Of a DNA stretch of 64,000 nt, positions 16,062 through 23,658 are shown in pieces (within the stretch, counting starts at the first letter, position 1; each line of letters begins with the position of its first letter). Position numbers and translations under genes: made by a program. This DNA is from Candidatus Chloroploca sp. Khr17 (GTDB lineage Bacteria; Chloroflexota; Chloroflexia; Chloroflexales; Chloroflexaceae). The stretch lies in the NCBI RefSeq assembly GCF_004138165.1, contig NZ_RYFF01000008.1:1-64000 (forward strand), written 5' to 3'. Below the pieces are notes generated by a model. It saw only the letters and a program-made list of their open reading frames with translations. It did no database searches and was not told the origin of the DNA.

Positions 16062-16838
16062 ATGACGGCCTATCGTATTCCAATTATGCTCGTACTGTGG
16101 GTGATGTTCCTCGTTGGGTGTGGCGGGTCTGTCGTTGTGACGCCGTCGCCAACCGCAGTGCCGCCAACGCTCGCCGTTGCTACCACTGCGCCAACCGCAA
16201 CGCCAGCCTTGCCAACTCCCGAGGCTGCCTTCACCCCAACGCTCCCGCCTGCACCAACTGACTTGCCTGTGCCACCAACCGCCACCGTCGCCCCACCGGA
16301 CGCCATCGCCGAAAGCCGTACCGCCGAGGGCTATCATGTGCTTGGTGATCCTAATGCACCAGTGACCCTGGTGATGTTTTCTGATTTTCTCTGAACGGCC
16401 TGTGCGCTCCACGTGTTGGAGACCGAGCCACAGCTGATCGAGCAGTATATCAAGACGGGCACCGTGAAATTAGTCTATCGCCATCTCGTCCAGCTTGGCG
16501 ATCGCTCACTCCAGCTCGCCGAAGCCAGCGAATGCGCCGCCGACCAGGGCAAGTTCTGGCCGATGCGCCAGGCCATCTATGCGCGCTACAACCAGATGCT
16601 CTTTGACACCGAGCAGGAACTTGCCGCCGCCGCCGCTGACGCCGACGTTGACCTCGCGCAACTCAACGCCTGCCTCGACGCCGCAACGCATCGCGCCGCC
16701 GTCCAGGCCGATCACGACGCCGCCACCGCCGAGGGCATTCGTTCACGCCCGGTCTTTCGCCTCGGGGAACGTACCCTGATTGGCGCTCAGCCCTTCACGG
16801 TCTTTCAAGATCTGATTGCCCAGGCTTCAGGACGTTAG
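16062..16838 (+). CDS. DsbA-like thiol oxidoreductase lipoprotein with a predicted selenocysteine (UxxC)
   Basis: Read through the in-frame TGA at 16392-16394, this is one 258-residue protein. The signal peptide ends in a lipobox (MFLVGC, Cys about 19). A Pro/Thr-rich linker follows to about residue 90, then a DsbA/Thioredoxin_4 domain: GDPNAPVTLVMFSDFL, TGA at codon 111, TAC, ALHVLETEP. In the family this position reads DFxCPxC, so TGA replaces the first, nucleophilic Cys (UTAC). The cis-Pro loop (GIRSRPVFRLGER) and the GAQP end are intact, so this is not a decayed gene. A stem-loop after the TGA has SECIS-like geometry, and selD lies about 4 kb away. It would catalyse thiol-disulfide exchange outside the membrane. 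The alternative, a nonsense mutation, is less likely because the rest of the gene is undamaged. Confidence 0.82.
16392..16434 (+). promoter_or_regulatory. candidate bacterial SECIS element of the DsbA-like gene
   Basis: After the TGA, CTCCA (16407-16411) pairs with TGGAG (16417-16421) around the apical loop CGTGT at +18 to +22. An outer CTGTG (16400-16404) can pair with CACAG (16429-16433). Bacterial SECIS hairpins place a short G/U-containing apical loop about 16-23 bases after UGA; the fit is good but not proof. Confidence 0.6.
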
Positions 16839-16946
16839 ACAAGGTTTCAGACTCTGTTACCGTTCGGATGCGTGCATCGCGTCCTGATACGCTCGGCTAT
16901 TTCCTATTTTCTATCTGCTAAATCCTTGTCTTAGGAGAAGACCTCG

Positions 16947-17711
16947 ATGCAACGCAACAATCTCTTCTTGCCACTGAGCCTCATTTTCACCGGGGTTGCC
17001 TTGCTGCTCATCTTAGTGAGTGGCACGCTCTCCGATACAACCATAGCTCAAACGCAAGTTAAAATTTGTCCTGATCCGGCGTATCCTAATCAGACATTGC
17101 CTGAATGTCTTTCCACTCAGGTAGCGATGACGGCGACCACAGGTGCCCGCGCAACCCAGACACAAGTGGCAAAAGAAAATGCCTACAGTACCGAAACGGC
17201 CCAGAGTCTGACCACCCGAACGCCTACCAGAACTGCCACCCAGAGCGGAGCAGGCGGGGACACAATGAATGAACCCACGGCCACCCCAACCCCAACCCCA
17301 ACCCGCACCAATACGCCAACGGCAACTCCGGTCAACAACGGGAATCCAACAGCAGCGTCCACCTCCACGTTGACATCAACACCAATGGCGACCAGAACCC
17401 CCAATGGCGAGGGTGCCACGATCACGCCCACCAGTCTCCCTGACGGGATCGAGATCCTGACCTGCTTTGCCCAATCCACCGTCGAGTTGACCGGCGACGC
17501 CGAGCCCAATACGGCGCTGCTGCTCTACTTCAACAGCCGCCCAGTTGGCGGGGGCTTCACACGGGCCGACGGACAGTACAAGCTCAACCTGAAGATCGGT
17601 GACGAGCGGCCAGGTACCCACATCGTCGAAATCCGCGAACGCGACGGGCGCGACCTCGTCCGCCGCCTCGCCTGCGACATCCCCGCCCCACCCACCCCCA
17701 TCATCCCATAG
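16947..17711 (+). CDS. secreted or membrane-anchored protein with Thr/Pro-rich stalk
   Basis: The 254-residue product has an N-terminal hydrophobic segment (about 6-28), then a Cys-containing patch (KICPDPAYPNQTLPECLS), a long Thr/Pro/Ala stalk with TPTPTPTRT-type repeats (about 75-155), and a compact C-terminal domain of about 85 residues (GIEILTCFAQSTVELTGDAE, then ADGQYKLNLKIGDERPGTH) that looks like a beta-sandwich of carboxypeptidase-regulatory or Ig type. It is probably exported and displayed at the cell surface. No enzyme motif is visible. The ATG at 16947 has TAGGAGAAG 8 bases upstream. Confidence 0.7.
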   Translation: MQRNNLFLPLSLIFTGVALLLILVSGTLSDTTIAQTQVKICPDPAYPNQTLPECLSTQVAMTATTGARATQTQVAKENAYSTETAQSLTTRTPTRTATQSGAGGDTMNEPTATPTPTPTRTNTPTATPVNNGNPTAASTSTLTSTPMATRTPNGEGATITPTSLPDGIEILTCFAQSTVELTGDAEPNTALLLYFNSRPVGGGFTRADGQYKLNLKIGDERPGTHIVEIRERDGRDLVRRLACDIPAPPTPIIP

Positions 17712-17720
17712 TCTGCCCCC

Positions 17721-17771
17721 TTTGGTTGCACGAAAAAAGCCAGCAAAGCTGGCTTTTTTCGTGCAACCAAA
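17721..17771. terminator. bidirectional terminator between convergent genes
   Basis: Perfect 24-bp arms with an AAA loop and the centre GCCAGC-AAA-GCTGGC. The arms contain A6 and T6 runs, so an intrinsic terminator can form on either strand. It lies between the secreted-protein gene (+) and menC (-). Confidence 0.75.
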
Positions 17772-17824
17772 GCTTCCTGGGCCGCAGGCCCCCAACCCTC
17801 ACCCCCGTGGCACGGTGGCAGGCG

Positions 17825-18946
17825 TCAGCCCGCCACCGTGCCACGAAGCACCACCTTTTCTACCGTGACTTGGTCAAGAAAATCCACATCAATGTCAGCC
17901 CCAGTTCCTGGACGATCAGGTACCGTCAGGGTGCTATCTGCATTGAGCACAAAGGGATTGGTGACAATATCACGGGCAAAGTAGCGCGCACTGGCACTGA
18001 TGTCACCCGGCAAGGTGAAGTTCGGCAGGCTCGCCAGGGCCACATTCGCCGCCCGGCCAATGCCCGTTTCGAGCATGCCGCCACACCAGACCGGCACGCC
18101 GGCCGCTGCCGCCATGTCGTGAATCTGACGCGCTGCGTGCAAGCCACCCACCCGACTCGGCTTGATATTGATGACCCCACACGCCCGCAACTCAAGCGCC
18201 CAGCGGGCGTGATCAGGCGAAACAATGCTCTCATCAAGACAGATTGGCGTCTGCACGATGCGTTGCAACTTGGCATGATCAAGGATGTCATCGTGGGCCA
18301 GGGGTTGCTCGATCAAGAGCAGATCGTACGCATCGAGTTTCGCCAGATGCGCCGCGTGATCAAGCGTATAGATGCTATTCGCATCAACTTGCAACCGTAG
18401 ATCAGGCCAGGTCTCACGCACAAGCCGCGTCGGCTCAAGATCCCAACCCGGCTTGATCTTCAGCTTGACCCGCTGATAGCCCGCCGCAACATAGTCGCCG
18501 ACCACGCGCAGCAGCGTATCAAGATCGGGTTGCACCCCCACACTGACCCCCACCTCGACGCGCTCACGTTGCCCCCCCAGCATCGCCCGCAGGCTCTGCC
18601 CGGTGGCCCGCCCAAAGAGATCCCACACCGCAAACTCAAATCCAGCACAGGCCATCCGATTGCCCCGCACCCGTGCATAGACCGCTGCCACATCCTCGGG
18701 CCGCGTCAACTCGGCCGCCAGCAACATCGGGGCCAGATGCTCTTGGGCCATCACCCACGCGGTACTGCTGGTCTCCTCGTTATACCAGGGGCCAGTTCCG
18801 ACTGGCGACTCGCCCCACCCGACGATGCCATCTGCCTCCACCCGCACCAGCAACGCATGGCTCGCCAATTCACGCCAGCCACTCGTCTCAAAAGGGGCCA
18901 CATACGGTAACGCAATCCGCCGAAGCTCAATCTGCTCAATCTTCAT
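17825..18946 (-). CDS. menC: o-succinylbenzoate synthase / N-acylamino-acid racemase-type enolase
   Basis: A 373-residue enolase-superfamily enzyme. The acid-base lysine motif VKLKIKPGW, metal ligands in QVDANS, IEQPL and CLDES, and the second lysine in NIKPSRVGG are all present and correctly ordered. This set matches the MenC/NSAR group, which makes o-succinylbenzoate in menaquinone synthesis and sometimes racemises N-acylamino acids. I chose the ATG at 18946 (MKIEQIEL). It starts 8 bp after the end of the cyclotransferase gene, so the two are probably co-transcribed. No other men gene is in the window, so the physiological reaction is inferred. Confidence 0.85.
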   Translation of the reverse strand: MKIEQIELRRIALPYVAPFETSGWRELASHALLVRVEADGIVGWGESPVGTGPWYNEETSSTAWVMAQEHLAPMLLAAELTRPEDVAAVYARVRGNRMACAGFEFAVWDLFGRATGQSLRAMLGGQRERVEVGVSVGVQPDLDTLLRVVGDYVAAGYQRVKLKIKPGWDLEPTRLVRETWPDLRLQVDANSIYTLDHAAHLAKLDAYDLLLIEQPLAHDDILDHAKLQRIVQTPICLDESIVSPDHARWALELRACGVINIKPSRVGGLHAARQIHDMAAAAGVPVWCGGMLETGIGRAANVALASLPNFTLPGDISASARYFARDIVTNPFVLNADSTLTVPDRPGTGADIDVDFLDQVTVEKVVLRGTVAG

Positions 18947-18954
18947 ACGGCAAC

Positions 18955-19986
18955 CTACAAACTCCCATCTAAACGACTCTGCACATACGGCATATGGACA
19001 CGCCACAACGGCTCGATCTGGAACAGTTGCGGCCAGAGTTTCCCCGTCACAAAGAGGCGCTTGCCTTCGGCATCATAGGCGATGCCATTCAACACTTCGG
19101 GCGGGCGCAGGCCCGGAGGATTCGCGGGCAACAGGTCGCGCAGCTCGCTGAGGTCAAGGTACGCTTTGACCTGACCGGTCTTCGGATCGATCCGTGCGAT
19201 CAGATCAGAAAACCAGATATTGGCATACACATCGCCTTCAATATATTCGAGTTCATTGAGGCGTGGCACCAGACCAAGGCGATCATAGACCTCAACTTGA
19301 TCAACCACCGTGAGTTCACCCGTCTGCAAGGTTGCCTCGGGGTCAATAACATAGAGATTGGCCGTACCATCGCTCATGATCAGATGCGTCCCATCAAAGG
19401 TCAGGCCCCACCCCTCTATCGGAAGAGGTCGGCCCTGAGGAGGATAGCGAAAGCGATCGAGTTCACGAAAATCAGCGCGGTCATAGACAAAACCGGTGCG
19501 CTCTTGCCAGGTCAACTGGAAGATCAGGTCGCCCACAAGCGCAAGCCCCTCGGCAAAATAGTTTGACTCAAGCATATGCGGCTCGCGCACCTGCGTCCCA
19601 TCAAGGGCAACTTCACGCAAGGTCGAAGCCCCATACAGCCCCGTACTCTCATAGAAACGGTCGTCACCGTGGTAGACCAACCCCTGCGTAAACGCCTCGG
19701 GATCATGGGCATACGTCGTCACGACCACCACCTCGACCACTGGTGCACCGCTGCGGCGGATCGCATCAGGCAGCACCTGGGCCGTCCGATTGATCGGCCC
19801 GGCATCGGGCAGGGTCAACAGAGCAGACTCGGGGCTTGGCCTTGGCGATACGACAACAGAAGGAGCAGCAAGCACGGTAGGCGGCTGCGCAAGCACCGTC
19901 TCCTCAGCGGGCGTCGTACAACCAGCCGCAAGGAGCAGCACCGCAAGCAGCGCAAGCCATTGTCGCAGAAGAGACCGAAATTTCAC
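18955..19986 (-). CDS. glutaminyl-peptide cyclotransferase-like lipoprotein
   Basis: A 343-residue protein of the plant/bacterial-type glutamine cyclotransferase family (PF05096), a five-bladed propeller that converts N-terminal Gln to pyroglutamate. Signature segments are clear: FTQGLVYHGD, ESTGLYGASTLR, NYFAEGLAL, QLTWQERTGFVYD, EGWGLTFDG, MSDGTANLYVIDP, LNELEYIEGDVYANIW and LNGIAYD. The N-terminus is a lipoprotein signal (LLAVLLLAAGC), so it acts outside the membrane. I chose the GTG at 19986, just before the signal peptide, with AGGA upstream; longer frames add residues that do not fit an export signal. Confidence 0.88.
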   Translation of the reverse strand: MKFRSLLRQWLALLAVLLLAAGCTTPAEETVLAQPPTVLAAPSVVVSPRPSPESALLTLPDAGPINRTAQVLPDAIRRSGAPVVEVVVVTTYAHDPEAFTQGLVYHGDDRFYESTGLYGASTLREVALDGTQVREPHMLESNYFAEGLALVGDLIFQLTWQERTGFVYDRADFRELDRFRYPPQGRPLPIEGWGLTFDGTHLIMSDGTANLYVIDPEATLQTGELTVVDQVEVYDRLGLVPRLNELEYIEGDVYANIWFSDLIARIDPKTGQVKAYLDLSELRDLLPANPPGLRPPEVLNGIAYDAEGKRLFVTGKLWPQLFQIEPLWRVHMPYVQSRLDGSL

Positions 19987-20211
19987 CAAAACGTATCCTG
20001 ACCAATCTTTGAAGCGAGCGCAGTCCGACATCTGCCGCATCATACCATATCTCACCACCCCCATGACACCTCGGGTTGACAAATTATTACCCCACGTATG
20101 CACATCTTGCCCTGCAACCAAAGCGATCCAGGCTACCATGAGATGCACAGTTCATGTCAACCATTATGGTGGAGACCTTGGCAGACTGCCGCGAGCCAAA
20201 GGAGGCACGCT

Positions 20212-20685
20212 ATGGGTTATACAACAACCAAAAACGCATCTCACCACGTTCCAGCCGAATACGAAGTACGCTATTATATGCGAACACCGGCCATCACCCT
20301 CAACATTGCCGCACCACTCAGCGATGCCCTTGCCTTGATGCGCGAGCACGATGTACGGCGCCTACCCGTGGTGGTTGATACCGGCGAACTTCGTGGTATG
20401 ATCACCCAGGGCGATATTCGCGGTGCCGATGTCATGCGCGTCGCCGGGCTTGATCCCCTCGATATTGCGCACGCCTTGCGCCATGTCAAAGTGTATGAGA
20501 TTATGACCGAAAATCCGATCGCCATCACCCCCGAAACAGGCATACGCGAAGCCGCGATGCTGATGATTGAAAATAAGATCGGGGGCTTGCCAGTCGTTGA
20601 TGATCAAGGTCGCGTCATTGGCATCATCACCGAGAGCGATCTCTTTGAAAGCCTCGTGCAGCAACTCGATAATCATCTCGCCTGA
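20212..20685 (+). CDS. tandem CBS-domain protein
   Basis: A 157-residue protein made of two CBS modules (about 22-75 and 92-150): YYMRTPAITLNIAAPLSDAL, LPVVVDTGELRGMITQGD, then YEIMTENPIAITPETGIREA and LPVVDDQGRVIGIITESDL. CBS pairs bind adenosyl ligands and regulate partner proteins; no catalytic domain is attached. The ATG at 20212 has a strong GGAGG at 20201-20205. It lies 149 bp before selD on the same strand with a repeat between them, so co-transcription is uncertain. Confidence 0.88.
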   Translation: MGYTTTKNASHHVPAEYEVRYYMRTPAITLNIAAPLSDALALMREHDVRRLPVVVDTGELRGMITQGDIRGADVMRVAGLDPLDIAHALRHVKVYEIMTENPIAITPETGIREAAMLMIENKIGGLPVVDDQGRVIGIITESDLFESLVQQLDNHLA

Positions 20686-20708
20686 CGGCATGCCCATGCA
20701 CCGGCGTT

Positions 20709-20812
20709 CGTTTTTTGACGCAAAGGCGCAAAGACGCTAAGATATGATCTGTCTCTATGCGTAGCTTTGCGCCTTTGCGCCTTTGCGTCAACACGGATCA
20801 GCCTTATTTGTC
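20709..20812. repeat. inverted repeat with GACGCAAAGGCGCAAAG arms
   Basis: The left arm TTTTGACGCAAAGGCGCAAAG and right arm CTTTGCGCCTTTGCGTCAA flank about 45 bp. The block, including the AACACGG and CCTTATTTG segments, is a diverged relative of the 136-bp element at 59159-59294. It lies between the CBS gene and selD. Confidence 0.65.
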
Positions 20813-20834
20813 TTGACCCTATCGGAGATAGCCC

Positions 20835-21878
20835 GTGGATCAGCGTGAGCAGATACGCCTCACCAGTCTGGCAAGCAGCGCTGGCTGAGCGTCAAAGTTG
20901 GGGCCGGGTGCCCTTGCCAAACTATTAGCAACCCTGCAACTGCCAACAAGCTCCAATCTGCTGATCGGGCTGGCCGTGAGTGACGACGCGGCCGTCTATC
21001 AACTCGATGCGCAGACGGCGCTTGTCCAGACGGTTGACTTTTTTCCGCCAATTGTTGACGACCCCTACACCTTCGGGGCCATCGCGGCGGCCAATGCACT
21101 CAGTGATATCTATGCGATGGGCGGTCGTCCGATCCTTGCCCTCGCCATTGCGGCCTTCCCCGACGATCTCGACCCGGCGATCGCCGCAGCGATCTTGCAA
21201 GGCGGGGCCGATAAGGCTGCCGAGGCAGGCGCCGTGGTTGCGGGTGGGCATACCGTGGTTGACCGCGAGCCAAAATATGGTCTCTGTGTCACTGGTCTCG
21301 TTGATCCAGCGCGCATTACCGCGAAAGTCGGCGCACGCCCGGGCGACCGCCTCTTGTTGACCAAACCGCTCGGCACCGGTCTGATTACGACTGCGCTGAA
21401 ACGCGGGGCCGCTCCAGCCGAGCACCTCGCAGCCGCCGTTGCTAGTATGCTTCGGCTCAATCGCCGTGCCGCTGAATTGAGTGCCCCGGTTGAAGTCCAC
21501 GCCGCGACCGATATTACTGGCTACGGCTTGCTTGGGCACGCCGCCGAAATCGCTCGGCGTAGCGCGGTTGGCCTGCGCATCGAAACGGCGCATCTCCCCC
21601 TGCTCCCCGGTGCCCTCGAAGCCGCACGCCAGGGGTATGTCCCCGGTGGCTTACGGCGTAACCGCGAGTACCTCGAAAGTGAAGACTATCTACACTACAG
21701 CCCCTCGATCGAAGAAGCGATCCGCCTGATCCTCTTTGACCCACAGACTTCGGGCGGCCTGCTGATCGCCCTGCCTCCCGCTGCCGCCGCCCAACTCCAA
21801 GCCGCTTGTGCGGCGCACGGCGAACCATGCTACGCCATTGGCGAGGTCGTCGCCGCTCCGGGGATCGAACTTAGCTAA
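20835..21878 (+). CDS. selD: selenide, water dikinase, itself a predicted selenoprotein
   Basis: Starting at the GTG at 20835 (GGAGAT 5 bases upstream) and reading the TGA at 20886-20888 as Sec, the product is 347 residues, the same as E. coli SelD. The start reads IRLTSLASSAG-U-ASKLGPGAL, aligning with the LTQYSHGAG-C-GCK region where the family has catalytic Cys or Sec. Downstream family motifs are intact: SDDAAVYQLD, TVDFFPPIVDDP, ANALSDIYAMGG, AGGHTVVD, TDITGYGLLGH, YVPGGLRRN and DPQTSGGLL. It makes selenophosphate from selenide and ATP for Sec-tRNA synthesis. Starting after the TGA would remove the catalytic residue. selA, selB and selC are not in the window. Confidence 0.92.
20886..20919 (+). 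promoter_or_regulatory. candidate bacterial SECIS element of selD
   Basis: GGGC (20901-20904) pairs with GCCC (20910-20913) around the loop CGGGT at +17 to +21 after the TGA. TTGG (20898-20901) and CCAA (20917-20920) could extend or compete with the stem. Loop position and length match the stem-loop in the DsbA-like gene. Confidence 0.55.
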
Positions 21879-22022
21879 GTCCCACTACGAACACAATATC
21901 AGGAAGTTTTCCCCCCCTGTTCATGGCAAACTCCTCTCGCTGAGACAACCACACTTCGCTATACTCATGTGTAGATGCAAAGCTTTATTCCAGTTTTAGC
22001 CACGTGTAGAGCGAAGGACATA

Positions 22023-22214
22023 ATGACGATGGAAGCAACAAATTCACGCAGCATGCAGCAGGCAAGTCGGCGCAACGAAACCCTGGAGACCCGTGGCATT
22101 TTCGGAAATCTTTCGGAACGTGCCGCCAGAACATTGGCTGTGCTGTTCACCCTTGGCACTGTCACAGCGATTGGTTATTCACTTGATCGCCTTTTCACCA
22201 GCCTCGGGGCCTAA
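22023..22214 (+). CDS. small single-span membrane protein, unknown
   Basis: About 63 residues: a polar N-terminus rich in Ser, Gln and Arg, then one hydrophobic helix (LAVLFTLGTVTAIGYSLDRL, about 38-57). The ATG at 22023 has GCGAAGGACA just upstream. I do not recognise the family. It is followed by a long hairpin, which supports it being a real transcription unit. Confidence 0.5.
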   Translation: MTMEATNSRSMQQASRRNETLETRGIFGNLSERAARTLAVLFTLGTVTAIGYSLDRLFTSLGA

Positions 22215-22240
22215 ATATTAACCCCGCAAACTATGAGGTC

Positions 22241-22279
22241 GCACGACAAAACGCCAACACAGTTGGCGTTTTGTCGTGC
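22241..22279. terminator. perfect 18-bp hairpin between the small ORF and the VWA gene
   Basis: Arms GCACGACAAAACGCCAAC and complement with loop ACA. The right arm carries a GTTTTG stretch but no trailing T-run, and it contains the -35-like TTGTCG of the next gene's promoter, so terminator and promoter overlap. Confidence 0.55.
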
Positions 22280-22299
22280 AGAACAAGCTACGCTATAAT
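22271..22299 (+). promoter_or_regulatory. promoter giving a leaderless VWA mRNA
   Basis: TTGTCG (22271-22276), a 17-bp spacer and TATAAT (22294-22299). The expected start, 7 bases beyond the -10, falls on the G of the GTG at 22306. No ribosome-binding site precedes the GTG. Confidence 0.55.
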
Positions 22300-22305
22300 G
22301 AACGC

Positions 22306-23658
22306 GTGAGCGTAAACATCCACATCCTCCCACCTGAAATGCCCCTGCACCCTTCCACCGGGGTGCAGGTTGGCTATGCGATCGTGACGATTGCGGCTGA
22401 TACAGGTGGTGCCGCTATGCCGGTCAACTGGGCCGTCGTGGCCGATGCCAGTCGTTCGATGCGCATCCCGATTGTGAGTGAGGCCCAGTTCCGCGATCTG
22501 GTGCGGGCCGGCGGGGCCGAAGAAGTTCTCGTTGATGGGGTGCCTGTCTGGCAATTGACGACGCCCGTACCTGAAACGATCCGTGCCTCAGCCCCGAGTG
22601 CCCTCGATCATACGGTGCGCGCCCTGCATAGCATTGTTGAACGGCTGGATCAGGCCGACCAGATCGCCCTGGTTGCTTGCCACGAGCAAGCGCTGCTGCT
22701 CGTGGCAACCAATGGGGCCGAACGCGCTTCCCTTCTTGCAGGGGCCTCGCGGCTTGCTAGCCTTGATCCCGGCGAAACAACCGATCTGGCCGCCGGTATG
22801 CGCCTCGCCCTTGCCCAGATTGGGCAACATCACGATGGCGTAAGCCGGATGATGCTCTTGACCGATGGCTTCACCCGTGATGGCGAGGCGTGCGTAACCC
22901 TTGCTCGCGAGGCGGCCGCCCGTGGTATCAGTGTCAGTACCCTTGGGCTCGGTGGCGAGTTTCAGGATGAACTGCTGACCCGTATCGCCGATCTCAGCGG
23001 CGGTCGGGCAGTCTATGTGCGCCAGGCCAACGCTATTCCCGCTGCCGTGGCGGCTGAATTGGAAGCCGCCCGCCAGGTCGTCGCTCGCTCACTGCAACTC
23101 ACCTTGACCCATCTGCCTCGTGGGTGCGCTTTGCGCTATGTGACGCGTCTCAGTCCGAGCCTGGCACCCCTGGAGTGGGAAGAAGATCCGGTCAAACGGC
23201 ACCTTCTGATCCGTCTTGGCGATCTTGAACGTGGGCGACCTGTGCGCTTGCTGCTCGAACTCGTTGCGCCACCAGCGCCGCCCCACCCACCCACTGAAGG
23301 TGCGCGAGTACGGCTCGCAACGCTTACCGCCCAGAGTGGCAACGCTCGTGTGGCAACCAATCTGATTGGGCATTATGCCGGTCGGTTGCAGCCCCCGGCC
23401 ATCCTTGATGCGGCTGGACGTGCCAGTGCCGTGCGCTTGCAACGTCGCGCTGCCGCAGCGATCATGACCGCAGATTACCATGGGGCCGCCCAACTCTTGC
23501 ATGCCGCCGCCCGACGCTTTGCGGATCTCGGTGAAACCGACCTGGCCGAGGCATGCCGCCACGAAGCGACAATGCTTGCAACAACAGGACAGGATACGGG
23601 GGCAAATGCACGGGCCTTGACCTATGCCACGCGACGTCTGGGTGAGTACGAAGCCTAA
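22306..23658 (+). CDS. von Willebrand factor type A domain protein
   Basis: A 450-residue protein without signal peptide. The VWA domain (about 25-230) begins with NWAVVADASRSM, whose DxSxS is the MIDAS metal site, and includes MMLLTDGFTRDG and GISVSTLGLGGEFQDELLTR. The remainder forms a beta-rich region and a helical C-terminal segment (AIMTADYHGAAQLLHAAARR). Such proteins bind partners through a Mg2+-dependent site, often with AAA+ ATPases or kinases; none is adjacent. The GTG at 22306 has no RBS but sits at the predicted transcription start. Its stop overlaps that of the convergent gene by 4 bp (23655-23658). Confidence 0.85.
   Translation: MSVNIHILPPEMPLHPSTGVQVGYAIVTIAADTGGAAMPVNWAVVADASRSMRIPIVSEAQFRDLVRAGGAEEVLVDGVPVWQLTTPVPETIRASAPSALDHTVRALHSIVERLDQADQIALVACHEQALLLVATNGAERASLLAGASRLASLDPGETTDLAAGMRLALAQIGQHHDGVSRMMLLTDGFTRDGEACVTLAREAAARGISVSTLGLGGEFQDELLTRIADLSGGRAVYVRQANAIPAAVAAELEAARQVVARSLQLTLTHLPRGCALRYVTRLSPSLAPLEWEEDPVKRHLLIRLGDLERGRPVRLLLELVAPPAPPHPPTEGARVRLATLTAQSGNARVATNLIGHYAGRLQPPAILDAAGRASAVRLQRRAAAAIMTADYHGAAQLLHAAARRFADLGETDLAEACRHEATMLATTGQDTGANARALTYATRRLGEYEA

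Noticed and set aside
16062-16394. Truncated lipoprotein ending at the TGA
   Set aside because: The frame after TGA continues the DsbA fold without any other damage and TGA sits exactly at the active-site Cys, so selenocysteine is the better reading.
20709-20834. Possible tRNA-Sec or other RNA gene next to selD
   Set aside because: The structure is an inverted repeat of the GACGCAAAGG family; no acceptor stem, T-loop or CCA end could be found, and no tRNA was seen elsewhere in the window.
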